This document shows positions 10,709 through 21,891 of a stretch of DNA of 64,000 nucleotides, in pieces. The DNA is from Takifugu bimaculatus (Eukaryota; Chordata; Actinopteri; Tetraodontiformes; Tetraodontidae). The notes under the pieces were generated by a model. The model had not been told where the DNA came from. It worked only from the letters and a program-made list of their open reading frames with translations, and made no database searches. Made by a program: the position numbers and the translations under genes. The DNA lies in NCBI GenBank assembly GCA_004026145.2, contig CP034975.1, positions 5,604,955 through 5,668,954 of the forward strand, given 5' to 3'. Every line of letters begins with the position of its first letter. The first letter of the stretch is position 1.

Positions 10709-12426
10709 TCAGACCGTTGCTGACTTCCTTTGACCAGTTCAGCCTCCATGACTTCACCAAACCTGCTGAGACCTCCTGAATTCCCCATCAGTTTCTGACT
10801 CAACAAATGCTCCAGCGGGGGAGGGGGAGGGGGGGAGGGGGATCTTGAAACCCTCTCCAGATTTAATTGTCCATTTCCATCCTCCTCACACGCCACCACA
10901 TCCACAATTCATGAGAGGAAACCGATACGGCTCCGCTGGCCTGTCGATGTCCCTCAGAGAGACGGAGACGGTGTGTGAGCTACAGGCAGATGGTTAGAGG
11001 AGCTCCTCAGGCCCGATGACTGGGGGACGGGGGAGGGGGTGAAGGTATGAAAACACCAGGGAGGACAGAGGAGGACTCGTCTTCGCTGGCTGTGTGTGTT
11101 TAGAAACCTCTGACCTTCTCCTCTTGTCTAGTCTCACCTGATAAGATGGAGGTGGCTGCTGAAGAGTGCAGCCTGTTCCCATCACCCCTCCATCAGCCTT
11201 TTGCTGTGTTTGCAACCTTATGTTGTTAGCATGCAGGTATGTGTCCTTCTGTGCGTTGTTGCTCAGCCCGGAACATCAATACTCCAACCCGGGATCAATG
11301 AAAGATCTGAGTGAGCCTCCTGATTCCAGCGTGTCAGCGTGCTCTGGCTGGACTGGACAGCGTGCTCGCTCCCTCGGACATTCCCGCTACGCAGTAATTC
11401 ACAACATCCCCTCGCAGGGCACCAGGCAGGGGTATATATAGGCTCCTCTAGCATTTCCCTCACGTTCTGGGATTTACTGCTCCAGCTCCAGGAGACACTG
11501 GCCGCTCTGTTCCTGACATGAATTTCCTATGAGGGCTGCTTTTTCACGCTTTTCCAAGGGGGGCGTATTTATAGCGGGGGGGACCAGGCAACCTGGCCAT
11601 GTTAAGTGATGCCCTGGCGGAGAGGGGAGGAGCCCTGACCTGTCATTCCATTCTAAATACAAACCTCCATTTTATGACAATAGCAGTTTGACCCCTGAGC
11701 GGCTGAAATAGCGCAGATCAGCCGCCTTGAAGCCACCATCAAGCCACGCCCCACTTTCAGCCTGTGGCCAAAATAACAGCTCTTCTGTGGATAAGTGAAA
11801 TATTTTCTAGTTTTTGTCCAATGATGTGGAATAAAATATGATAGATAATAAAGCTAGCTGCTACATATTAGTGTTGAAAGGTTACAGACCCTTTACTGGT
11901 GACCTTTGACCCATGGGAGTGCTCACAGTGGGAGCCCAGAGGTCTAAAGTGTGTCTGGCGAATAGAAAAATGTCCTTTTGGCTCAAATGTAGCCAAAGGC
12001 GACAACATCAACTCATCGACCAGCAGGCCGACTCTGGAGCGGCCGGCGGGCTATCGTCTGTCCAGCTCCTCCTCGTTAGAACAGATTAGTGTAAACGATC
12101 CCCGTTTCCACTGTGTAACACAACACAGATTATTGTGCTGTGCGACAGGGGTTTGTGTGGATTCTTCCTGAGTCATGAATCTTTAAAAGGGCGACTGAGA
12201 AGATGGGCGACTGTATGGATTACACAGCCCCCGGACGCTGCTAGGAGACCAAACCGACTCCGAAAAGCTCAGATTGCTTCATTCCATTCGACCTGCGAAG
12301 GTATGAAATGAGCCTCATCAAGCAGAAAATCTCCTCCAACCATTAAAGATGATTCAAATCTTATCACCGAGGGTGGCAAAAGCACCTTCTCGACATTCCT
12401 CTGAAAATCGAAGGCAGCCTCCCTCG

Positions 12427-12441
12427 GTAACCCACGGCAAC
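12427..12441 (+). promoter_or_regulatory. RFX X-box upstream of tekt3 (GTAACC-CAC-GGCAAC)
   Basis: GTAACCCACGGCAAC fits the X-box consensus GTNRCC-N(1-3)-RGYAAC at every defined position, with a 3-bp spacer. It lies about 290 bp before the tekt3 ATG, where promoter X-boxes of motile-cilium genes usually sit. RFX2/RFX3, with FOXJ1, control many axonemal genes (established). Control of this tekt3 copy is inference. Confidence 0.65.
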
Positions 12442-12636
12442 CGCTTCTGCGTCAACAGGAATCTTGGAGGGGGCGACTCCTGCGGCCCATGACTCTGCAC
12501 AACTATTGGCTGAGTGAGCGGATGACTCGCTAACTTGCCCATCTATTATGCATCTCAGCTTACCTTTAGTGCGCTCTTGAGCTCATTTCCAGGTCCGGAC
12601 GGCAGCAAGTCGACCCGTCAACCTCCGACAGTCAAC

Positions 12637-12660
12637 ATGTCAACGTCCGGGTCCAGGTGA
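12637..12660 (+). other. Short uORF before tekt3
   Basis: ATG followed by six codons and TGA, 64 bp before the tekt3 ATG. It would be an upstream ORF if the mRNA starts upstream of it; the transcription start was not determined. Confidence 0.35.
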
Positions 12661-12723
12661 AACTCCTGCTGCCTTCGTACCGACCGCTTCCTGCTCGGGC
12701 AGTCTCCGGAGCAGCGAGCTAAC

Positions 12724-15558
12724 ATGGAGCTGATGGGATCCACTCTGACATCGACGTATACTCGGCCAAAAACCGGCCACTTTCTCCCCGCCATTTCCAC
12801 CATGGCGGCCAGCTATCGCAACACCAAGTCGGCCCTGGCCGTGAATCCCAGCGTCAGCCTGTGGAAGAGCAACAACTTTTACCAGGGCAGCAACGCCGGC
12901 CCAACCCTCTCCTGCATACCCAGGGAGAATCTGGACCTGGTCCGAGCCAAGACCATGTTTTATCCCTCCAACAGGACGGTGCTGACGACGCGCTACAGTC
13001 CAGACGACTGGTACAAGTCCAACCAAAACAACTACAGGGAGTCGGAGTCGTCGCGGAAAAGTGCCGAGCGACTGCGGAGAGACACCGTCAGGCTGATCCA
13101 GGACAAGAACCAGCTGACCAGAAGAACCCAGGAAAACAGCAGCAAGAACATCGGCGAGCGCCTCAACAGCATCGTCTTCTGGAAGTCGGAGCTGAGCCAC
13201 GAGCTGGACAACATGGTGACGGAGATAACGGCGCTGGCCGAGGTGAAGAGGCGGCTGGAGAGGGCGTTGGCGGAGACCGAGGGGCCCTTTCAGGTGAGGG
13301 TGGAGGGAAAGCGCTACCTTTGGGCTCGCTTCACGGGTTAGGGATGTGATGGGGCAGTTCTCACAAAGGTTCCTGGCTTGGCTGTAGCAACAGTAGCTAT
13401 CTCAGGAAGAGTCAGAGCAGCTCAGCTCGGCGCCACGGGCCACAGATCTGATGACACGCAGAACTGTTACGCCAAGATCATGTGGCGGCAGGATTCCTTA
13501 GCGTGTTCTTCAGGTAACTGGAGAACCAGCGGGGTCTTACTTCATTTATTATTCATTCCTCAGCAGATCCAGTCAAACCAGCGGAAAGCAGACAAACTGT
13601 GCCGAGCTCATTTGAGGCTAAATTTAAAGGCTAAATCAACAGCTGGATGGTGTTTTTGTACGTTACCACGTAAACCTTTATTAGCTACAATCACTCTGTC
13701 AATAGGTTTCTCAAGAGTGTTTGTACCACAGAGAGAAGCGGATGTCCATCGACCTGGTGCACGATGACGTGGAGAAAAGTCTCATAAAGGTAACTTTAGC
13801 GCAGCAGTGCTCGCCGCACGTCTCACCTGGGACCTGACGCCTCTCTTCCTGTTCTTGCTCCCGGCGACTCCAACAAGGAGGTGGAGGTCATCAAGTCGTG
13901 TCAGGACCGGATGAGGCGGCACCTGGACAGAGCCGCCGCTCAGCTGGCGTGAGTGTGGGAACGCGAGGAACGGAGGGTTTAAAGTTCTGAGGGTTCAGAG
14001 CTCTGAGGGTTTGTGTTTCTAACGCGGCGGCGCAGGTCCAACCGAGGCGCCCAACACGAGCTGGAGAAGGACCTGAGCGACAAGGCGGCGGCCCACAGGA
14101 TAGACGACAGGTGTCACCACCTGAGGAACACGTCCGACGGTATCGGCTTCTACCGAGGCATCGAGAGGCTGGACCCCTCGTGAGTAGAGTTTTATGAGAT
14201 GGGATCCCCGGGGATCCGTTTCATCACCTCACGCCGCTGCTAACAGCTCCTCGTGTTTGTTTAAACCAGCACGGGAGCACCTGTCAACAGAACCGTGCCG
14301 GCGGTTCTGATGTTTGCTGACGCTCGTCTTTCTTTCCCCCAGGCTCTCGCTGCCGGAGTCCTGGTCTCGGTTCACTGACGACAACATCCTGCGCTCCCAG
14401 AGCGAACGCGCCGCCTCCCACAAACTGAGGGATGAGATCGAAATCCTGATGAACGCCACCTCCGGCGAGATGTGGAACCAGTTCAACTGTGTCAATGTAG
14501 CCTTCTCCAACCGGACCTCGGAAACCGCTGATGCTAAGAACAGCCTCCAGACACACCTAGCTAAGGTATCCCCTGCATTCCTGAAAAGCAACGGTGTTGA
14601 TCCCCCTTTCTGTAGCATTCCTAGCTTCCCCGGTACCACAGGGCTGTTGCTGGGACCCTCCCCAGCTCTGGAAACCACATAGTTCTTATGATGAAGTGGA
14701 CTCATTGGAAGCAGGGGGGGGGGGGTCTGTGACCTTCGGTTGACTCCAGTCTTTCAGAAGGAGCCGGTGGTGCTGTTGACTGTAAAGAACTGGTGCGGAA
14801 TGCTCGTAGATACCACTGTCATTGGTCGGGCCGTGTTCTACACTGAGGCTCTTTGTTCTCCGCTTTATTGCTGAGATTAACACTTTGAACCTCCCACTCG
14901 TTGCCGGGTTGCTAAGCTAACAGAAACTGATGTGAGGCACACGGGCCTTCATAAAGCTCAGGAAAGAGCAGAAGGGAAGGGCCTCACCAACAGATCGTAT
15001 TAGTTGAGTTTGGCCAGAACGGACCACTCCACAAGCCAGTCCAGAACATTACTGCCCCCCCCATTATTATTAAGTACATCACGTGTCCCCCCTCAGACTC
15101 TGCAGGAGATCTTCCAGACGGAGATGCTGATCGAGTCTCTGAAGAGGGCCGTCAGAGAGAAAGAAAGCCCGCTGAAGGTGGCTCAGACCCGCCTGGAGGA
15201 GAGGACCCGCAGGCCCAACGTGGAGCTGTGCAGAGACAACCCCCATCACAGGTACTGAGAGGAGACCTGACGGATGGATGGAAGGTCTCATTCATCTGAG
15301 GCTTCTGGCTCAGGCCGACGATTCTCCTTGTCCTTGTCCAGTCTGGTGAGCGAGGTGATGGAGATCGAGGACACCGTCTACAAGCTTCGGGAGAGGCTGT
15401 CGGAGGCGGAGAACACCCTGCAGACCCTGCTGAAGACCAAAGTCACCCTGGAGCACGACCTGTCCATCAAGGCCAACTCACTGTTCCTGGATCAGGAGAA
15501 GTGCATGAGCCTTCGCAAGAGCTTCCCCAGCATGCCCCGCCTGGCGGGCTACAGTTGA
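12724..15558 (+). CDS. tekt3: Tektin-3, seven coding exons
   Basis: Encodes a 487-residue tektin, a coiled-coil filament protein inside axonemal doublet microtubules of cilia and sperm flagella; human TEKT3 is about 490 residues. Coding exons, all GT-AG: 12724-13293, 13706-13789, 13878-13948, 14036-14179, 14343-14565, 15097-15251, 15342-15558; the total of 1464 nt keeps frame throughout. The N-terminus MELMGSTLTSTYTRP and the FLPAISTMAASY stretch are tektin-3-specific. TRYSPDDWYKSN (about 89-100), the FWKSEL helix start (about 150) and the CHHLRNTSDGIGFYRGIER segment follow. The tektin signature RPNVELCRD is at residues 403-411. The end is DQEKCMSLRKSFPSMPRLAGYS. The predicted rod is heptad-rich helix throughout (segments 1A, 1B, 2A, 2B in the family model). 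Introns are short (412, 88, 87, 163, 531 and 90 bp). The start is the first in-frame ATG and matches the family N-terminus. No frameshift or lost residue is seen. I found no clear poly(A) signal close to the stop. Confidence 0.96.
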
Positions 15559-16010
15559 AGCCCCTTTGTGTCGTTGAGAGGGATCTCTGGGGTTGGACCG
15601 GTTGTTCTGCCGTGATTTAGCGTGATTATTTGACTGGAACGGTTCTAGAGTGACGTGACACACAACCCCAACACTTCGTAACACTTTCACCAAACCGGGT
15701 CTCAAACTCTGGTTAAGCTAGTTTGTGTGTGTACTTGTGTGTGTACTTGTTTTCAAAGGGTGTTGTGTGTGGAGATTTGCCCCAATCAAGCAAATTCAAG
15801 GAAGCTCCACAGTGTGGTTTGTGTTTAGCTTCATTATTGTCCTCTATTTTATTCAGATACAGATAAAAACAACTTCTGGAAGTCTGGATTGTCAAACTAA
15901 AACACACAAACACACACACACACAAACCTGATCCAACATTCTATCATGCCGACTTTGTGTGTCTTTTCTTGACGTCCCTTTCTGGATGTCCTTGACGAAT
16001 AACTGATAAG

Positions 16011-16011
<1 letters not shown>

Positions 16012-16085
<74 letters not shown>
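16012..16085. repeat. (AT)n microsatellite
   Basis: About 36 AT units, seen directly. Perfectly self-complementary, so able to extrude a cruciform. Confidence 0.97.
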
Positions 16086-16089
<4 letters not shown>

Positions 16090-16684
16090 CCCAATCCATC
16101 ATTTTATAGAACAGATACTCCATTATTATCTCATTTCCTTGGTGTTCTGGTCCAGAGAGGACCGGAGGCCTCAACCAGCATCTAAACAAAGACCTAAAAC
16201 CAGTTTGAACTGCTAAATCCTGCTAATGGGTGGTTAGCGTTAGCTTGTTGTGCGACAGTTATGGCATTCCAATCAAGGGCAAGAACAGGAAGGTTTGGCT
16301 CCAGAATACATCTGGAGGTGCTTCCAGAACCACAGTACGGTCTCAGAGTTGGTGGAGGCGTGGCTCAACAGATATTTAATGAGATTGATGACTTCGGTCA
16401 ACATTCCAGCCCTGGATCTGCTTTCTAGGACTTGGGAATATTTAATTTAATAGCCTCCCACCCTTCCACCATCACACCTGATCCCTCCAGCAGCTCCAGA
16501 GTTAAACAAAAGTGTGGAAGAGAACAGTTTTACTAGACGGATTCCTGGCCGGGGGGAGGGAGTGACCATGGCGATAAGGCGTTTGCGCCTGTGTTTGACT
16601 TGCACTTTGATTTAGGTGTGACGTTTTACAGCCGTCCTGTAGGTCACAGTCCCAGCTGAAGAGCAAACACTCCCAACACAGGAG

Positions 16685-16744
16685 TATAACAGAACTCAGA
16701 ACTTTATAACAGAACTCAGAACTTTATAACAGAACTCAGCCCTC
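16685..16744. repeat. 20-bp tandem triplicate sharing sequence with the pmp22 promoter region
   Basis: Three tandem copies of a 20-bp unit (tataacagaactcagaactt, read in phase). The last 24 bases (16721-16744) are identical to 21322-21345, which covers the putative pmp22 TATA box. Identity of that length is not expected by chance within a 64 kb window. Confidence 0.85.
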
Positions 16745-16780
16745 GTCCCTCTGTGGCAGGAGGTCCCTGCTGCCCTGTGT

Positions 16781-16783
16781 GGT

Positions 16784-16848
<65 letters not shown>
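16781..16848. repeat. (TG)n microsatellite
   Basis: About 33 TG units with one interruption near the start, seen directly. Confidence 0.95.
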
Positions 16849-16850
<2 letters not shown>

Positions 16851-19115
16851 GGCCTGCACGATCTCGGAACCTGCATTCCTGAGCCCGAGCACCGCAAAGA
16901 AAGAACCCCCCTGTTGTCTAGCTGGAATCAAAAGCGCCCCCCCCCCCCCAGGTTCTCATCGCCTTGTAATGAAACACAATGACAGCTAGCAAAGAGCCGA
17001 GCGGCTTTACTGTCCAGGTTCTGCTTTTACGGCCCGGATGGACATAAAGATCCACGATGAGCCGGTTCAGCTGAGGCCCGGTTCTTTTCCTCTCAGGCTC
17101 ATTCCGAGGTGCTGTTTATGGACGTGACACAAATAGGCCTTCCTATTTGACCCCCTCTCACCCCGGCGTATGGGGAATGTACTCTGGAATTCTCCCAGCG
17201 GTCCCAACATATTGGCGGTTTATTTTTAGCCCCCTGCTTCTCGTTATAGACGACCTGCGCCCCCGCGTTATTTGGCGTTTTTCACGCGCCGTCACGGCGC
17301 GCTAAAGACCCGAGCGCAGATCTTCTTTTTTAATCTTGAAATACAGGTTACAGCAGGTTTCTGTGCGTCCGCCCGCCGTCGCGGCCCAGGTCAGCCGGGC
17401 TCTGAGCACTCACAGGAAGCTGCTCTTCCCGCTTGCTTTTCCCACCCGGAGTTTCCTCGAGAGGCTGCTTGGTGGCTCATCAGGATTAAGCGTTGGGGTT
17501 TGTCCGTTGCTGCAGGCCGGGGACCAACGAGGAAAAGAAACAGGGCTGCTGCGACGATACGCTAACCGCCGGGAAGCTGCCACAGGAAGCTGGAGACTCT
17601 GATAAGATCCACAACTTTTCTTTATGGTTTCTGGTACCAACGGCCAGGCGCAGCGCCACGGCGCCCGCGGTCACGTGTCCGTGCGTCCCCCCACAGGAGA
17701 AGTGTTAAACCTGGAGTCGATACTCCGCAAACATTCTGCACATAACTGCATGTGCGTTACGGCTGATTAGCTAGCAGATAACCTGAGTCCAGAGGGCAGC
17801 CGCCACCACTGGTACGCGCAGCTCAATGTATATAAACGGAGGTCCTGTTTACACGAACGGGTGGAATTCCGGAGAATTCCGCAGCACTGACCCGCAACCC
17901 TGGAGCGGGGTGAGAGGAGGCGGGTGGTACGGTTACGGCAGGGCGTCGCGCTCTTTCCTGCTGAATCACAGTAAAGTGGGGCTGACGCGGCGGCGTGACT
18001 TCACGCCGCTTTTGGGAGATATTTTTAACATCTTGATCTGGAACCATGGAAACAAACAAATGAAAGGGGAACTTCTGTGACTCAGTGCCACGCTTCATTC
18101 AAAGATAATATGGCTCATGTCCAACAGTCACCCATGCTGGGTGCAGTTAGCATGCATGCTAACGGCTCGCCTCAGCGCCTCTTGGCTGGCGACGCCGCAT
18201 CTGTTCCCGCGCTCGCCTGCGTTGGCACGGGGATGGAATTACTGTAACGCGAGCGCGTCTTTGGCCCAGGTTCACTTCTACCACCCTGGCCGCGCGCCGC
18301 TCGCCAAACGCCGCCCTAACCTGAAAATGAGCCGTGCCAGTTTTTGTGGCCGACGTGAAAGGGTAGACGCCACATTCCTCATCCCCGGGGAGTTTGGCCT
18401 CAGCCCCCGGCTTCACAAACACTGTAAAGTTAACACTCCCGTGTCCACCACGCTGATTGTCAGTGTCTTACAAACATTGACATATAAGGGGATGGGAAGG
18501 GGGAGCGCCGGCACAGCTACTCCCCAACCAGAAAACCTGGTCACATGGTCACATGTGATGAAGGTGGACCCAGTTCACCATGGAAACCAATCAGTCATCA
18601 ATACAGAGCTGCATCCCAGCAGGCCCCGACCGTCACAACGATCTGGTCCCGTCCGTGCCGCCCCCCCCGGGTGGCGTGTGCCACACAGAAGGGCCCCCAC
18701 TTTGCCGTGTGAGTGAGAAACACACAGAGGGTCATCCAGGAAGTGTGAGCTAAGTGGCGAAGGAGCAGCGAGAGGATGTTGACAGGGGTTATCTGAGGTC
18801 AGGCAGCTCCTCGGCCCGGAGGTGAGCGTGTGAGTTGCCTGTGAGTCAACGCTGAGGGATGCACAACCCAAATCTGACTGGGAAAAATCTGGGAAAAAAG
18901 GAGTCCGACTTGTACCAGAGGATCCCGCAAGGATGATCCTATATTTGGAAAGAATGTCCAGAGATGCCTGTCAGCTATATTCTCCCTGATTCCATATTTC
19001 ACTGTGTTTACACTTTCCCCTCTCCCCATAGAATTCCATTCACACCCAGTTATAAGTGTGTGCTTGTGCGTACACATTAACAGCAGGGGCTGGTGGGGGT
19101 GGACCGTGTGTGTTT

Positions 19116-19137
19116 GTGTTTGTGTGTGTGTGTGTGC
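19116..19137. repeat. (TG)n microsatellite, short
   Basis: Short TG run next to the 13-bp satellite, seen directly. Confidence 0.85.
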
Positions 19138-19232
19138 CACGCCCCCGCTGGAAATGAGTCATGTCAAACACAGAAGAAGGCCAGATGCTGCCTCACACCG
19201 CCGGTGTGCCGAGCAGCCGCCCACCTGCACTC

Positions 19233-20795
19233 TCACCCACGCTGGTGACCCACGCTGGTGATCCACACTGGTGACCCAGACTGATGACCCACGCTGGTGA
19301 CCCACACTGGGGACCCACAGTGGTGACCCACAGTGGGGACCCACGCTGGTGACCCACGCTGGTGACCCAGACTGATGACCCACGCTGGTGACCCACACTG
19401 GGGACCCACGCTGGTGACCCACACTGGGGACCCACGCTGGGGACCCACGCCGGGGACCCACGCCGGGGACCCACGCCGGGGACCCACGCCGGTGACCCAC
19501 AGTGGTGACCCACGCCGGTGACCCACGCCGGGGACCCACGCCGGGGACCCACGCCGGGGACCCACGCCGGTGACCCACGCCGGGGACCCACGCCGGGGAC
19601 CCACGCTGGTGACCCACAGTGGTGACCCACGCTGGTGACCCACAGTGGTGACCCACGCTGGGGACCCACAGTGGTGACCCACAGTGGTGACCCACGCTGG
19701 TGATCCATGCTCGGGACCCACGCCGGGGACCCACGCCGGGGACCCACGCTGGTGACCCACAGTGGTGACCCACGCTGGGGACCCACAGTGGTGACCCACA
19801 GTGGTGACCCACGCTGGTGATCCATGCTCGGGACCCACGTCGGGGACCCACGCTGGTGACCCACAGTGGTGACCCACGCTGGGGACCCACGCTGGGGACC
19901 CACGCTGGTGACCCACGCTGGTGACCCACGCTGGTGACCCACAGTGGTGACCCACGCCGGGGACCCACGCCGGGGACCCACGCCGGGGACCCACGCCGGT
20001 GACCCACAGTGGTGACCCACGCCGGGGACCCACAGTGGTGACCCACGCTGGGGACCCACGCTGGGGACCCACAGTGGTGACCCACGCCGGGGACCCACGC
20101 CGGGGACCCACGCTGGTGACCCACGCTGGTGACCCACAGTGGTGACCCACGCTGGGGACCCACGCTGGGGACCCACAGTGGTGACCCACGCCGGGGACCC
20201 ACAGTGGTGACCCACGCCGGGGACCCACAGTGGTGACCCACGCTGGGGACCCACGCTGGGGACCCACGCCGGTGACCCACAGTGGTGACCCACGCTGGGG
20301 ACCCACGCTGGGGACCCACAGTGGTGACCCACGCCGGGGACCCACGCCGGGGACCCACGCTGGGGACCCACAGTGGTGACCCACGCTGGGGACCCACGCT
20401 GGGGACCCACGCTGGGGACCCACGCTGGTGACCCACGCTGGTGATCCACAGTGGGGACCCACGCTGGGGACCCACGCTGGTGACCCACAGTGGTGACCCA
20501 CAGTGGGGACCCACGCTGGGGACCCACGCTGGTGACCCACAGTGGTGACCCACAGTGGGGACCCACACTGGTGGCCCACGCTGGTGACCCACGCTGGGGA
20601 CCCACGCTGGGGACCCACACTGGTGGCCCACGCTGGTGACCCACGCTGGGGACCCACGCTGGGGACCCACGCTGGTGACCCACGCTGGTGACCCACAGTG
20701 GGGACCCACGCTGGTGATCCACAGTGGGGACCCACGCTGGTGACCCACACTGGTGACCCACACTGGTGACCCACACTGGTGACCCACGCTGGTGG
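19233..20795. repeat. 13-bp satellite array, about 120 units
   Basis: A tandem array with unit gacccacgctggt and common variants (cacgccggg, cacagtggt, cacactggt, gatccacagt). Length 1563 bp divided by 13 gives about 120 units. Because 13 is not a multiple of 3 and the unit has no minus-strand stop in any phase, all three minus-strand frames stay open for more than 500 codons (19159-20877, 19193-20776, 19233-20822). All three translate to the same 13-residue cycle (GSPAWVTSVGHQR-like). These are artefacts of the repeat rather than genes: there is no other domain and the three frames are equivalent. Confidence 0.96.
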
Positions 20796-21102
20796 CACTA
20801 AAGTGTGTTTGGAATCCACCAAAACGCACGAGCAAATATCCAGAAAAGGTTCCTTTGGGTGACCTGTTACTCCACAAAGGCGTGATCTCCCAACCTGCTG
20901 CTCACTGCGTCATAACTCAATAACTCGTATGAATTCAGAAACACGAGGGATAAAGTGCTGAAAAAGGACACGTCAGCTCCCACAGTCAGAAGGAGCGACG
21001 CTTCCTTTTGGCTTAAAATCCACTGAGCAACCAAAACAAGGAAATCCTGTAAAACACGTGGCTCTTTTTAGTGACAGGGGCCAAAACCGTGATCACCTCA
21101 CT

Positions 21103-21138
21103 ACACACACACACACACACACACGCACACACACAAAC
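21103..21138. repeat. (AC)n microsatellite
   Basis: About 17 AC units with one interruption (gcac), seen directly. Confidence 0.93.
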
Positions 21139-21322
21139 ACTCGCTCGCTCGCTCACAGAGAGGGAGACAGAGGGGGGAGAGGGAGGACATACACGGGGTT
21201 ACTAAGGCAACCGGTGCGTTATTACGCACGACGCGTCTATATTGGGCCGCCTGGCCGCGGGCCAGAGGGTCACTCTGTGACGCAGCGACGCACGCAGGGC
21301 GTTGTTCTTCCATAATGAGACA

Positions 21323-21330
21323 CTTTATAA
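21323..21330 (+). promoter_or_regulatory. pmp22: Putative TATA box of pmp22
   Basis: CTTTATAA lies about 160 bp before a strong splice donor (GTAAGT at 21491). That is the right geometry for a TATA-driven non-coding first exon starting near 21,355. The surroundings are CpG-rich. Assignment is inference from spacing. Confidence 0.4.
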
Positions 21331-21354
21331 CAGAACTCAGCCCTCTGGCATCAA

Positions 21355-21490
21355 TCGTGTCTGAGAGCGACCTCGAGGACTGACGGACTACCGCTGCTGG
21401 ACGCTTTTCAGGGAGGAAACCCGACTTGCTTTTGCTTCCAGCCACTTTTTGGCGCTTTTTTTTTGTGGGAATACAAGCTCGCCTCTCTAC
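21355..21490 (+). other. pmp22: Probable non-coding exon 1 of pmp22
   Basis: The end is set by the donor TAC|GTAAGT at 21491. The matching acceptor is cgatcag at 21878, which would start the coding exon at 21879, 13 nt before the ATG. The start is approximate, about 30 bp after the TATA-like box. Mammalian PMP22 also uses non-coding first exons spliced just upstream of the ATG (established), which supports this layout. Confidence 0.45.
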
Positions 21491-21682
21491 GTAAGTGGAC
21501 TTTGGTTGTCTTTTAAAGTTCCGTGTCGCCAGAAGCGAGTGCGGAGGAAACGCGCTTTTCAGGCGCGATCCTCGGCTGTGCGCGCACAAAACACAGTTTA
21601 TCTGCGGTACACACGCACACGCGCAGCTTTCCTCCGCATCTTTATAGCACAGCTTAGCAGGGATTTTCACCTGAAACCGCGA

Positions 21683-21690
21683 TGACGTCA
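21683..21690 (+). promoter_or_regulatory. Consensus CRE (TGACGTCA) in pmp22 5' intron
   Basis: A full palindromic cAMP-response element 200 bp before the pmp22 ATG, within the proposed first intron. Mammalian PMP22 responds to cAMP signalling in Schwann cells (established); use of this site is inference. Confidence 0.45.
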
Positions 21691-21891
21691 AGGTTTCGCT
21701 TATGAAATCGTCGCGTTTGACAAACCGGGATTTTAGATTCCCGCTGCTCCTAAATGCTCATCTGAGTTTTCGAGCTGTCGCAGTTCGGACGCGCTGCAGA
21801 GACACACCCATGTCCCACCTATCTGACATCGGCTCACTTCCACACGCTCACGCACGCGCCTCTTCTCGTCCCGATCAGATCCTCCGCAAAG

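Larger units (their letters stand above)
4381..12636. other. cdc42ep4-tekt3 intergenic region
   Basis: About 8.3 kb without a recognisable exon on either strand. It holds several minisatellites and microsatellites (listed), G and C homopolymers and CTCF-like motifs. The longest non-repeat reading frame is 9211-9897 (+, 228 residues). It has no recognised domain, no clear splice partners and a composition like the surrounding DNA, so I treat it as chance. The last few hundred bases should contain the tekt3 promoter. Confidence 0.6.
15559..21320. other. tekt3 3' flank and tekt3-pmp22 intergenic region
   Basis: About 5.8 kb without a recognisable exon. It contains (AT)n and (TG)n runs, a 20-bp triplicate and a 1.56 kb 13-bp satellite, listed separately. 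The tekt3 3' UTR occupies an undetermined first part. The region from about 17,000 to 18,700 is CpG-richer but shows no recognised exon. Confidence 0.6.

Noticed and set aside
14202..14217. Perfect 16-bp palindrome GGATCCCCGGGGATCC in a tekt3 intron
   Set aside because: Looks like a cloning-site sequence, but about one such palindrome is expected by chance in 64 kb and the flanks are normal intron.
19159..20877. Three overlapping minus-strand ORFs of 527-572 residues
   Set aside because: All lie in a 13-bp satellite, read as the same cyclic peptide in every frame and carry no other domain. Reported as a repeat, not as genes.
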